Below are positions 1 to 11,193 of a stretch of DNA of 64,000 nucleotides, piece after piece (the first letter of the stretch is position 1; each line of letters begins with the position of its first letter). Source of the stretch: Zanthoxylum bungeanum (lineage: Eukaryota; Streptophyta; Magnoliopsida; Sapindales; Rutaceae); assembly GCA_019454045.1 (NCBI GenBank), contig SKCR01010148.1:1054001-1118000 (forward strand), read 5' to 3'. The translations under genes and the position numbers were made by a program. The notes beneath the pieces are model-generated. The model was given only the letters and a program-made list of their open reading frames with translations. It did not search any database and had not been told where the DNA came from.

Positions 1-500
1 GAATGTCAAAGTCATTTGATCCACACATAAGATTGTAAAGACCTCAAGTCTAATGACTAGTCATACAATCGATACATGAAAGTTCTAACAGACACATGTG
101 ATAAACACTCCATGTGAAAACTTTCGGCGATTAGTTCGATGGACACGAGCAACTCATGCATCCATGTGATACATTAAGAGGACGGATCTCCGCTAGTAGC
201 CTATTAGATCGGCTACCCCACTTAAGGGCAGATCATATCATCATGCTAGTCTCTCCGCTTTGTGAACGCCCAGATTATTCATAAAACTATGACTATGAAC
301 GTTTGAGAGTAATGATTCTCAAAAGGCATGGAAGCCATCATATTATTACTCCAAGGGCTTTATTACAATGTTTTATGATTCATATAATTTATGTAAGACA
401 CGTATAATAAAGATTGTCATTTTATTAATTAATGAAAATATTGCAAATACATGTACATATAGCCCATCCACAAGTTGGATATAGGGCATATCCCTAATAT
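1..500 (-). mobile_element. Ty1/copia LTR remnant
   Basis: Read on the minus strand, the segment begins near position 500 with TTAGGGATATGCCCTA. This resembles the start of Angela/TAR-type copia LTRs, which usually open with a TG followed by a GATATGCCCTA motif. The rest is A/T-rich with no coding potential, and the left part runs out of the window. No second LTR, primer site or target duplication is visible, so I call it a remnant. The lineage is inferred from recognition of the terminal motif only. Confidence 0.5.
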
Positions 501-935
501 AATGATCCTTACTTATGTCATTCGATAACATGGCATCGGCGGAATGAATGCAACCCCGAGCCATTAACAAATCTGGACACAAGAGAATGATCTCTTTTTG
601 TACCATTCGATAACATAGCCTCAATGGAACGAATGCAGCCCCGAGCCATTAACAAACCTGGACGCAAGGGAATGATCTCTCATTGTGCCATTCAATAACA
701 CGGCATCGGCTGAATGAATGCAGTCCCGAGCAATTAACAAACCTGGCCACAATGGAATGATCTCTCCTTGTGCCATTCAATAACATGGCCTCGACTAAAC
801 GAATACAGCTCCGATCCATTAACAAACTTGGCCATAAGAGAATGATCCCTCTTTGTGCCATTCAATAATATGGCCTCAGTGGAACGAATGTAGCCCCGAG
901 CTATTAACAAACCTGGTTACAAGGGAATGATCCCT
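501..935. repeat. 85-bp tandem repeat, five copies
   Basis: The string CCCGAGCCATTAACAAA and close variants recur at about 554, 639, 724, 809 and 894, a strict 85-bp spacing. Each unit also holds GGAATGATCTCT, TGTGCCATTCAATAACA and a CGGAACGAATG block. Copies differ by roughly 10-15 percent. The array abuts the copia LTR end at 500 and stops at the last GGAATGATCCCTC near 935. Short ORFs across it are by-products of the repeat. Confidence 0.85.
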
Positions 936-1639
936 CAAAATTGTAAAAGAGATGACGTATCACACACTACGTACCGACCAAAAAATATTAAGGTAACTGA
1001 GGCAATGTCTTGCCTCGCGTTATCCAAAACAATAATTCAAAATCTTACAACCCAGACGTCCCGGCGAACCAAGCTACGGATCAGAGGGCGGCCAACGCCA
1101 TGGTGGAATTTTCCTCATGCTATGCAAACACTGAGTCTGAAAATGCCACATAGACCTCATAGTCTTCCATGTGTTATGCTCCTACAGATCCAAAATGGGA
1201 TAGCCAGTGTCGTGGGGGGATTTTCCTTCCGCGTGCAAGGCACATCCCGAGGCTGTAAATACCACGGAGGTATGTGGGCCATCCATGTGCTATGCAAAAC
1301 CCGAGGATATTGTAGTACCTCATAGTTGTCTTAAATCCATAGTGTTATGGTTACCTGGGGGAGCCAAATGCCACGTTGACCCTCTTGCCGAACGTGATAT
1401 TATTATCCCGATGCACCAAACACCACACAGGTCTTCTTGCTATATTCCTCAAATGTGTAAGGCATTGGGTATTAACGTTCTTGCCCGGTAGTTCGATAAT
1501 GACACCATGGATTGGCGTGCTGCAAGAGTGCGCGCTTTTTCCACCTGTCTTGTGTACGAGCCAAAGGCATTATCGTCTTTTCATCTTAAAGCCTATGTGA
1601 CAGACTAAGCCCAGCTCCTTTAGATAGCCCGAATCAGAG
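936..1639. other. Unassigned spacer, no gene seen
   Basis: Overlapping short ORFs of 74-132 codons occur here, but they show no recognisable domain and no splice-like structure. Composition is closer to neighbouring LTR sequence than to a gene. It may be the U3 part of the LTR remnant that follows. Confidence 0.4.
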
Positions 1640-2300
1640 ACCAAGATTGGGCCAATGATCTGAACTCCTCTCAGGCCCGATTCAACAAACAACCGAGATC
1701 AAATTTAGGTCAAGGACCCATTTATATTCTCAGGCCCAATTAAAGCCTACATGGCAGCCCACTTTCCAACAGGGACCCACCCAAAAAATATCTCTTCATA
1801 AATTGATTTCTCTCCCTACAATCATCTGATTTATCACCGAAAGTTGAATGTTAAATATGTTAGTGGGCTCCATCTTCATAAATACGACCCATATTCCAGC
1901 TAGAAGACTATTCATTAGTCTATAAAAGGAAACAAAATTCAGAATTACATTCATTCAAGATTAAGCATACTTATTCCAAGCTTAAGTATTCTAATCTTAA
2001 GCTCTCAAAGCCTCTAACCCTTTAAACACCGACCCACCACCCTCACGGCAGCCCACGAAGGTCAAGGTAATCTCAGACCTTGCTCTTCCATTATTCATCG
2101 CTCATCTTCACCACTGACTTGAGCGTCGGAGCGCCTACGGCGCCCACCACACTGGTGGGTATGAACTCATCGCTCACTCTATCTTTGTTTTGCAGGATCG
2201 CTAGTGCCTCATTATACAAATTCTCGATTGTGGACCGAAAATGAAATTCAGTGTCTACATCTTGCACCCCTTGTTGTCTTCCGATCACGAGTATTTCACA
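1640..2300 (+). mobile_element. Ty3/gypsy-type LTR remnant with TATA box
   Basis: A TATA box TATAAAAGG lies at 1921-1929, followed by an A/C-rich leader and then a GC-rich stem segment near 2115-2155 (GCGTCGGAGCGCCTACGGCG), which looks like the R/U5 polyadenylation region of plant gypsy LTRs. No primer site, partner LTR or target duplication was found, so the limits are approximate and it may be a truncated or solo LTR. Confidence 0.45.
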
Positions 2301-2452
2301 AGAATATTAAACAGTTCTTTCACATTCAAATAATAAACAAGCGTTTATGTACAAGTTTTTATTTATAAAGCAAAAGCTCTATCTATATTATTGGGATCAA
2401 TTGTCATTATTACAACTCTTTGATGGTCATTTTTAGATAGACTCTATTGAAA

Positions 2453-2908
2453 ATAGAGATGGAAATTAGCCAACCCGCAAACCCGCAAAAACCTGCCCGA
2501 TGTGGATATAATTTGGTAATATTTAAGCGGGTTTGGTAAATCACCAAAACCCACGGATACCCGCAACGGATATTCGCTTACCCGAAAAATTAAAAAGTGT
2601 ATTCTATAATTTTAAGGCAAAATAAAAATCCTAAAATCTGATAAAACCTAAAACAAAAATTTCTCATTCTTTCAAGATCTAGCCGCATTTATCATATTCA
2701 TCTTCTAATTTGTAAATATTTTATGTAGGAAACTTTTATTTTAGCTATTTCATTATTTGTTATAAATATTTTAAACTTTTATTTATCTTTCATAATTTGT
2801 ACACTGTCAATTACTATTTTTTGTATGTTATGACAATTATATATGTTTAATAAAAAAAAATATATTATTAAGAGCACAATGGATTTCAATATTTTCAAAA
2901 TCGGTAAA
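2453..2908 (+). mobile_element. hAT-like terminal fragment, 3' end missing
   Basis: The segment opens with TAGAGATGGAAATT, close to the TAGGGRTGGCAA terminal inverted repeat of plant hAT elements. It continues with the repeated CCCGCAAACCCGC / ACCCGCAACGGATA type of subterminal sequence these elements carry. No matching 3' terminus is found before the Athila LTR starts at 2909, so the element was probably cut by that insertion or by a deletion. Confidence 0.45.
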
Positions 2909-3095
2909 TGATGAGTGGTATTTATATCACTATTTCCCACTCATTTAACCTTATATTTTGTATAGTTTCTTGAGTCTTGTGAATATTTTGATGTGTTTTG
3001 TGTTATTTTGTAGATAAATAAAGTTTCAGGACATTCTGGAGGTGAATTAGAGCAAAACACGAAAAAACTAGACAAAAGGGAAAAATCGTCATTTT

Positions 3096-3477
3096 GGCGT
3101 CGCGACGCCCAGCATGCGCCAGACTTGCTAATGTACGCCGCGGACACGTGGACCAATCAGAGAATTTTGCTAACATGCGCCGCCACTAAAATGCGCCGAT
3201 CATGCTATCTTGCGCCGTGCCACGTGTCGCCATCACAACGAAGATGCTAAAATACGCCAGTGCCACGTGTCGTGATCTAACACTGCCGACAATCGCCCTC
3301 AGTGTGACATAAGCAATGACGTCATGCACAGTGCCACGTCATCGGATAGGGATCTGATCTCTTAGCTGCCTCGCCACGTGTCAAGCCGTCATTGTGCCAC
3401 GAGTCACTTAGCTGGCGTCGCGACGGGAACTGTAGCTGGCGTCGCGACACTGGACCCCTACCCGCGCCTATAAATAG
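3096..3477 (+). promoter_or_regulatory. LTR promoter: G-box/ABRE cluster and TATA box
   Basis: CACGTG cores lie at 3145, 3221, 3264 and 3375, mostly in the context GCCACGTGTC, the classic ABRE/G-box bound by plant bZIP factors. A perfect TGACGTCA (3317-3324) and a CCACGTCA follow, and a CCAATCAG lies at 3153. GTCGCGAC palindromes sit at about 3099, 3417 and 3441. The TATA box TATAAATAG is at 3469-3477. That ABA or stress signalling drives this promoter is inference. Confidence 0.75.
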
Positions 3478-3754
3478 AGCTCGAGATTTCAGTTTTTGTT
3501 GTACCTCTCCCTCCCACTTCTTTGATGTAATTAGGGAGTTCTTCTCTCTCTAAGTTTCTTTTAATTAAGTTTTGTAATTCTTAATTACATTCTGTAATAA
3601 TAATAATTTACTTTCTTTATTTTACAGTTTTTACTACTCATTATGAGGAGGTAACTTCCCCCTGCTAGGGTAAAAGGTAATTCTTTTACTATTGCTACTT
3701 AGATTATTCTCCCATAATTATAATATATTCAATGTTTTAAATTGGACTTAATAA

Positions 3755-3972
3755 GGATACCGCCAGACTGGTCGGTTGGTAATTTAATTCCGCCTATATG
3801 GCTGGTTGTTTTCATTTCGCCTTTATGACTGGTTGTTTTTATTCCGCCTATATGGCTGGTTATTTTGATTCCGCCTTTATGGCTGGTTTATATTAAAATG
3901 ATTCCGCCTTTATGGCTGGTTGTTTTTAAACTGATTAAATCAAGATACCGCCTATATGGCTGGTTGGTAATG
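3755..3972 (+). repeat. LTR minisatellite, seven CCGCCTATATGGCTGG units
   Basis: Seven units of about 28-34 bp share the core CCGCCTATATGGCTGGTTG, separated by T-rich or A-rich spacers. The 3' LTR carries six units (14110-14290) and the solo LTR four (about 18708-18832), so copy number varies within the family. The units lie downstream of the TATA box and would be transcribed. Confidence 0.85.
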
Positions 3973-4877
3973 TTTTGCAAAACTTATATTATATTATGGG
4001 AGAAATCTAATTAGTATATAGTAGAAGTAATTTCTTTACCTTAGCAATTTTATTTTAATTCACTTTCAGCATTTATTTTACCGCATTTACTTTATGCAAT
4101 TTTATTTTAAGTCTTTTAAGTTTTTAGCCCTAGTTATGTGTCGTAGCTAAGTTAGTTATCTAGGGTTGTGATGAATTTCAATTTAACCGGTTTATAAGGG
4201 TTAGATTATAGTTTGGGTAATTTAAAGATTTATTTATTGAGTCTTAATCTTAAAGTTTTTTTATTAACTGGCCATTAATAAATTGATAAGGTAAACTTAA
4301 AATGAACTAGACATAGGGATTTTAAGTTTAAGACCTTAGACTCAATAGCCCACGATCTTCCTTGAGGATAGATAACCCTTTAATAGATTTCCTTACAGGA
4401 TAGAAATATACCTGTCGGGCTAGGGTAGCCATAATTGGAACTTGAACTTAATTAATCTAGGTAATTTGGTTGACATAGACATATGGTTCAATTGGATTAT
4501 ACTAGGTATTTTTAATTGACCATCGGAGAGGCTTTTACATAATTTAGTGTTCCAGGTTAATAAATTGATATATTACCCAACTATAGGATAACTACTTCAT
4601 CTTTTAAATAATATTGAAATAAGTCACAACCCCGGATAGTTTTTTATAAATTGAATTTCATCATTCCACTTAAGCAAAAATTTATTTACTTGTTTTAAAT
4701 TTAGAATCATCACCTTTTTCCAACCAAATCAAATCAATCTGTTAGATACCAGTAACAGTTAACCTCATAAAAATTAATAGATAAGGTTTTAAGTCCTCGT
4801 GGGATCGATACTTTTTATACTACTTGAACGATACGTACGCTTGCGTTATACGTGTGTGTTTACGCCGGTCAAGTTTT

Positions 4878-4896
4878 TGGCGCCGTTGCCGGGGAC
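4878..4896 (+). other. Primer binding site (tRNA-Asp type)
   Basis: TGGCGCCGTTGCCGGGGAC starts six bases after the LTR end at 4871. It is the site expected for Athila-type elements primed by tRNA-Asp. Confidence 0.85.
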
Positions 4897-5003
4897 TTAG
4901 TTATCTTTTACTATTAGTTTAGGGTTAGATTCTTTACTTGTATCTAATTTTCTTTTTACTTATTGTTTTTGTTTTATTGTGTTTACAGGTTCTCAGAAAC
5001 TTC

Positions 5004-6540
5004 ATGAGACGAACCAGAAGCTTTGAAATCCGACCGCTTGACCCAGAAATTGAAAGAACTATCAGACAGTTGAGAAGGGAAAGGCGAGAAGGCCAAGAAG
5101 CCTTAGTCAACATGGAACCTGAACCTTTGGAGGTTGCACCACCAATTCCCATTCGAGACAGAACCATTCCGGTGGTAGATGGCCTCATTTCATGTATTGT
5201 ACTTCCTCCTTTACTAGCAAATGCAGGTGACATCAAAACTTGCATTTAGATGATTCAGCAAACAGTTCAGTTTGGGGGAAATGCAACTGAAGATCCTAAT
5301 GCCCACATCAGCAACTTCCTGGAAGTTTGCGGCACGTTCAATTACAATCGAGGAGCTGAAGAAGCTATGAGGCTGAGAGTTTTCCCATATTCCCTGAAAG
5401 ACAGAGCAAAAGCTTGGCTACATTCACTACCAGCTGGATCCATTACAACTTGGAACGCTCTAGCCACAAAATTCCTTGCAAAATACTTTCCACCAGCCAG
5501 AACTGCAAAGTGAGAATGACATCACATCCTTTGTACAGTAAGATTCAGAATCCATGTACGAAGCTTGGGAAAGATACAAAGATTTGCTCCGGAAATGTCC
5601 TCACCATGAGATTCCAAAATGGCTTCAAGTCCAAACTTTCTATAATGGACTTTCTGGACTGATGAGAACCACAATCGATGCTGGTGCTGGAGGAGCTTTA
5701 ATGGCAAAAGGAGAAGATCAAGCCTGGGACCTAATTGAAGAAATGGCCAACAACAATTCCTTGTGGCCAACAGAAAGAAGTCTGATTCAAAGAATTGCAG
5801 GAATTTATGAATTGGAGCTAATACAGCAGTCAACACCAAGCTGGATCAGATATGCAAATTTATGAAGACTCTCAACACTCAAAGCACCACTGGATCCACA
5901 AGTTCACCATATGGAGGAGCACCAGAACCACACCAACTTGAATAGACGGTGAATTATGTCAAAACAGACATGGGAACAATCCATATTCCAACACCTACAA
6001 CCCAGGGTGGAGGAATCATCCTAATTTTTCATGGAGCAACAATTCAGGGCAAAAGAACTATCCACCACCTGGATTCCAGCAACAGAATAAAGGCCAGGAG
6101 TAGACAAATGAACCAGTGATGGCAGAGATGTTAGCTCAATTAAAAATATATGAAGCCATGATTCATAGCCAATCAGCTTCCATCAAAGCACTGGAGAATC
6201 AAATCGGACAACTGGCCAATGCTCAGAGTTACAGACCACCAGGTAATCTTCCCAGCAACACAGAACCAAATCCAAGGAACCGAGGGAAGAAGCAATGTCA
6301 AGCCATTACCTTAAGAGCGGTACTGAAATCAACAAAGATGTTGGAATCAAAATGTCCCAAGAAGAAGTTCCAAGAAGCCGAGAAACAGATGAGAGAAAAA
6401 AGAAGCAAAGAAAAAGAAGCAAAGGAAAAAGAAAAAGAACAGATCACTCCACCACATCTTTTTCCTCAGCGTCTTCAGAAAAATAAACTGGACAACACAG
6501 TTTCCTCGTTTCTTGGAGATTTTCAAAAAGCTGCACATTA
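5004..6540 (+). pseudogene. gag of the Athila-like element, degenerate
   Basis: The first ATG is at 5004. The frame stops at 5247, resumes at 5250-5513, then shifts to 5554-5865 and 6116-6541. The 5250 segment shows the retrotransposon gag core: a phrase around TEDPNAHISNFLEV, a short spacer, then a RLRVFPYSLKDRAKAWL block and an F-x-KYFPP block. This order is typical of Athila gag. The 6116 part is a Lys/Glu-rich linker. At least three frame breaks make it non-functional. Confidence 0.85.
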
Positions 6541-7411
6541 ACATACCATTTGCAGAAGCCTTGGAACAAATGCCCAGCTATGTAAAATTCATGAAAGACG
6601 TTCTTTCACGAAAACGAAGATTGGTATATTACGAGACAGTAGCTTTGACAGAAGAATGCAGCGCCATCATTCAGAGGAAACTTCCCCCGAAGTTGAAAGA
6701 TCGTGGCAGTTTCACAGTTCCATGCATCATTGGAGAACAATACATCGGTAAGGCTTTATGTGATTTAGGAGCTAGTGTTAACTTGATGCCTTTTTCTATT
6801 TAACAGGAAACTGCAAATTGGAGAAGCAATGCCTACTTCAGTATCTTTGCACTTGCTGATCGAACACTCGCATTTCCGAGAGGAGTCGTTGAAAATGTGC
6901 TTGTCAAAGTTGACAAACTCATCCTTCCAGCAGATTTCATCATTCTTGACATGGAAGAAGACAAAGAAGTACCTATCATTCTTGGGGGAGACCATTTTGG
7001 CTACAGGTAAAACTGTAATTGATGTGCAAAAAGGAGAACTAACCATGAAAGTGCAGGACCAAGAAGTGACATTTAATGTTTTCAAAGCCATGAAATTCCC
7101 GAGCGATGAAAAGAAGAAGAAGAATGCTTTAGAGTTGATGTTATTGATAGTATTGTTCAGAGTACTGAGCCAAATTCACGGATACACTTGAAGCTTGCAT
7201 CACCAACATGACTGACAGGGAGCTAGATGCTGAAATCATGGAATGCATCAACTACCTTGACAAACCATTCCGATTCAAAGTAACACACCAGTTGAAAGCT
7301 TGGAACTGCCAAAGAAAGATCGAATTAAACCTTCGATTGAAGACCACCGCAGCTGGAACTAAAGTTACTTCCGAGCCATCTCAGGTATGCATTTCTTGGA
7401 AACTCTTCTGA
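6541..7411 (+). pseudogene. Protease region of the Athila-like pol, degenerate
   Basis: The aspartic protease motif appears as CDLGASVNLMP near 6758-6793, where functional copies have D-[LS]-G-A-S. The matching downstream flap and ILGGD-like block (ILGG at about 6980) are in another frame. The frame changes near 6803 and again near 7190-7208. It would have processed the polyprotein. Confidence 0.8.
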
Positions 7412-8990
7412 ATTACCTTGTTATTATTTCTTCTTCGCTAACATTGGAGCATGAAGAAAAAATTATTAAAAGTTTTACGAGAACACAAAAGAGCCATTGG
7501 CTGGACTATAGCAGACATTCGAGGCATTAGTCCATCATTTTGCATGCACAAGATCCTGATGAATGATGAGTAAAAACCCACAGTGGAGCATCAACGGAGA
7601 GTCAATCCAATCATGAAGGAAGTCGTGAAGAAAGAAATCATCAAATGGTTGGATGCTGGCATCATTTACCCCATCTCAGATAGCACTGGGTAAGTCTTAT
7701 GCATGTGTACCAAAGAAAGGAGGAGAATTACTGTTGTCCAATGAAAACAAAGAGCTGATTCCACACAAGAACGGTGACTGGATGGAGAGTATGTATGGAT
7801 TATAGGAAGGTGAACAAAGCCCGAGAAGAATGACCATTTTCCGCTGCCATTCATTGACCAGATGTTAGACAGACTGGCGGGACATGAGTTATATTGCTTT
7901 CTTGACGGATATTCAGGTACAATCAGATTGCTATTGCCCAGAAGATCAGGAGAAAACTACCTTTACATGTCCCTATGGTACTTTTGCTTTCCGCAGGATG
8001 CCATTTGGATTATGTAATGCCCCTGCCCTTTTCAACGTTGCATGATGGCCATCTTCTCAGACATGCTGGAGCAGAGTATGGAGGTTTTTATGGATGATTT
8101 ATGTGTTTGGAGATTCTTTTGACCATTGTTTGAAAAATTTGGAACATGTATTACAAAGGTGCGAAGATACAAACATGGTACTCAATTGGGAGAAATGCCA
8201 TTTCATGGTACATGAAGACATGTTCTTGGACACCGGATCTCACAAAAGGAATTGAAGTAGACAAAGCAAAGATCGAGACAATTGAGAAACTACCTCCACC
8301 AACATCTGTCAAAGGGATTCGAAGTTTTCTTGGACATGCAGGTTTTTACAGGAGATTTATCAAAGACTTTTCCAAGATTGCCAAACCTCTTTGCAATCTC
8401 TGGAAAGGATGTGCCTTTCAATTTCACCAAGAATGCCAGGAAGCTTTCGAGATCTTAAAACAGAAGCTGATTTCTGCCCCCATCATTGTAGCACCAGATT
8501 GGACCCTTCCATTCGAGGTATGGTGTGTGATAGTGATTTGTTGAGGTGCGGTTTTGGGACAACGCAAAGCAAAGATTTTCCACACCACACCATTTACTAC
8601 TACAGCAGCAGATCTGAATGAAGCTCAACTCAACTACACAACCACTGAAAAGGAGTTGCTGCAGTTGTGTACGCTTAAAATTCCGCTCCCTCATATCTGC
8701 TGGGTCCCAAAGTGGTGGTCTACACAGATCATTCAGCAATCAAATATCTGATCACAAGAAAGATGCCAACCCTCATTGATCTGTTGGATACTTCCTTGGC
8801 AAGATTCGACGTGGAAATCCGAGACAGGAAAGGAACAAAAACCAGGTGGCAGATCACTTATCGAGGCTCGAGAATGGAGAAACATATGGCAAAGAATTAT
8901 CAATCAAAGAAACTTTTCCGATGAACAGCTGTTCGCCATGAAACAACAGGAAGTCCCTTGGTATGCTGACTATGTCAACTACATTGTGTC
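7412..8990 (+). pseudogene. Reverse transcriptase / RNase H region, degenerate
   Basis: RT landmarks are present in changing frames: a block ending DAGIIYPISDS near 7650-7685, the MPFGLCNAP motif near 8000-8025, and the catalytic FMDD near 8089-8100. From 8146 the thumb/RNase H part reads PTSVKGIRSFLGHAGFYRRF, followed by an RNase H block with the TEKELL motif near 8645. Stops and shifts between every block show it is not translatable. Confidence 0.85.
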
Positions 8991-10250
8991 AGAAAAATGG
9001 CCGTTGGAATGGACACTCAGCAACGGAAGAAGTTCTTCAAAGAGTCAAACACTATGTTTGGGATGAACCGTACCTGTTTAAAACGCTGTGCTGATCAATT
9101 ATTGAGACGGTGTGTTCCACAGGAAGAAGTCAACAGTGTTTTTTTCACACTGTCATTCATCACCATACGGCGGACACTTCAGTGGAAACAAACTGCAGCC
9201 AAAGTCCTTCAATCAGTTTTTCTGGCCCACACTTTTTAAAGATGCTTATCTTTTTTTTGCTTTCAATGTGACAGGTGCCAGAAACCGGGGAATATTTCGA
9301 GGAGAACAAAAGACCATTGCAAAAAACATTCTGGAATGGAAATATTCGATGTATGGGGTATTGATTTCATGGGACCCTTTGTTTCCATCATTTGGAAACA
9401 TGTACATCTTGGTTACTGTAGATTACGTCTCCAAATGGGTTGAGGCTTGCACTGCCATCCAATGATTCCAAGTGGTGATCAAATTCCTGAAAAAGAATAT
9501 TTTCACTCGTTTGGAACACCTCGAGCAATCATCACGATGGTGGCTCTCATTTCTGCAACAAATACTTCGATGCACTCATATCCAAATATGGAGTTACTCA
9601 CAAATTGCCACAGCTTACCATCCACATCAAATGGACATGTTGAGGTTTCAAACAGGGAATCAAGAGAATCCTAGAAAGAACCGTTGGATCAACAGGAGGG
9701 ACTGGTCTACAAACTAGATGATGCATTATGGGCCTACTAACCGAACAGCTTACAAGACACCCATTGGTTATGTCTCCATATCGATTGGTGTTTGGGAAAG
9801 CATGCCATCTGCCAGTTGAGCTTGAACACAAGGCGTACTGGGCACTGAAGAAGTTGAATCTTGACTCACAAGCTGCAGGAGAGAAAAGACTTCACACAAC
9901 TCAATGAATTGGAGGAATTTCGCCTACAGGCTTATGACAATGCCAATTAATACAAGGAAAAGACCAAAAAATGGCATGACCGAAAAATAGTGCACAGACA
10001 GTTTGGACCAAGGCAGCAGGTGTTGTTATACAACTCGAGGTTAAAACTTTTCCCCTAGAAAGTTAAATCTAGGTGGTCTGGACCATTTGTGATCACTCAG
10101 GTTTTACCATATGGAGCTGTTGATTACTGGATCCCAATACCAATAACACATTCAAAGTTAACAGTCAGCGTGTCAAGCACTACTGGGGAGAATCATTTGA
10201 GCGACAAAAGAAAGTGTCACACTTTCAGATCCAGCATAAACGTTCAAGAA
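8991..10250 (+). pseudogene. Integrase region of the Athila-like pol, degenerate
   Basis: A His-rich zinc-binding segment (HSSPYGGH near 9133), a Cys-bearing partner further on, the DFMGPF catalytic-core block near 9361-9380 and a VDYVSKWVEA block near 9419-9450 identify the integrase. The [19 protein letters not shown] block near 9775-9830 is typical of plant gypsy integrases. Frames change several times. The pol sequence ends near 10250. Confidence 0.85.
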
Positions 10251-10278
10251 GTCACGTCTAGCTGACAACTTTAAACTT

Positions 10279-10302
10279 AGCGCTCGTAGGGAGGCAACCC
10301 AT
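10279..10302 (+). other. Conserved post-pol motif of Athila-type elements
   Basis: AGCGCTCGTAGGGAGGCAAC, ending in CCATG, matches the short sequence I recognise just after pol in plant Athila-type elements, in front of the spliced env-like gene. Its presence places the ORFs that follow in the env position. Confidence 0.6.
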
Positions 10303-10381
10303 GCAATTTTTGTATATATTGTGATTTGGTGTGATTTATTTTGTGTGTTTAGTTTTCTTCGCAGATTAAGTCATTTCCAAG

Positions 10382-11126
10382 ATGGAAGAAGTTCTCGCAA
10401 ATCTTCACAAGCAATTTCCTTCTCTCTCCCTCAAATCTCTATGAAAGTCTACAAAGCTCACTTGGAACGGATGAGGTTACTGACGATCTATGGTGTTCCC
10501 AATGAACATTCGTTGGGTAATTGAAGCACGAGTCTGATTGGCAGGTGAGTCTTCTGACTCTTTTATTTCACACTTGTCTGGTTTTGGAAGAAGCACCTAT
10601 GCAAAGAAACGAAGAGCTAAGCAAATGGGTGTTTGTTACAAATGTGCACGTTGGAATTGCAACACTCGTTGTTGTTCTTTAGGAATGGTGTCTGTTAATC
10701 GCGAAGACAAAATTAAATTCATTAGGGATGGCTTGAGTAAGGAGTCTTTAGATGATATATCTTCGAATCTTGAGACGCATCCCAGTGGATATGTTCACAT
10801 AGACTTTCGCAGATTACATACACAATTTCAAAAAGAAAGACAACAGTTAAGTCTTGGGAATCTGACTAAAAAAGACCCTGTTTGCCAATTTATAAGAAAA
10901 TTGGATGGGAAGCTTGTCCCTGACGCATAGACGTTAATCAAGCTGTAAATTTTTGTACATATTATATCTCTCTTTGTCTTTCCTAATAATTTGATTTGTT
11001 TTGTTGTTTTCTTTTGTTTTCTCCGACAGGATCCAGATCTTGTTGACTATCACGATCTATTTTACTATTTTGCTACTAATCGTCCTTTGGAAGATACTTG
11101 TGCTATTTTTACTCACCCTTTTCAGG
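10382..11126 (+). pseudogene. Accessory ORF set in env position, function unknown
   Basis: I do not recognise this protein. Three exon-like pieces can be seen. The first starts at the ATG at 10382, just after a TTCTTCGCAG acceptor-like site. The second, about 10545-10930, encodes a basic start (AKKRRAKQ), a Cys cluster (CYKCARWNCNTRCC) and a charged helical part. The third, 11031-11126, is preceded by TTTTCTCCGACAG and followed by a CAG/GTATT donor, and encodes DPDLVDYHDLFYYF-like sequence. The first piece is interrupted by a frame break near 10440. The splice-like borders suggest a genomic rather than processed origin, unlike the LOG copy that follows. It could be a diverged env-like protein or a captured host gene. 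Confidence 0.45.
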
Positions 11127-11193
11127 TATTATAAATTCAACTCATCATTGCACCTTTGAAGTCATCCAGAGTTGAGAAAGAAAAAAGTAAAAC

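Larger units (their letters stand above)
2909..4871 (+). repeat. 5' LTR of the Athila-like element
   Basis: The LTR begins TGATGAGTGG and ends ACGCCGGTCA. It aligns throughout with 13237-15196, with small indels and substitutions, and with the solo LTR at 16531-19683. U3 holds an array of G-boxes and TCGCGA palindromes, then a TATA box at 3469, then a transcribed region with a CCGCCTATATGGCTGG minisatellite. Confidence 0.92.

Noticed and set aside
501..935. Possible CRISPR-like array
   Set aside because: Units are contiguous and diverged without spacers, and the genome is a plant nucleus; it is a plain tandem repeat.
927..1600. Overlapping ORFs of 74-132 codons as a gene
   Set aside because: No domain, no codon bias and no splice pattern; the context is LTR remnants.
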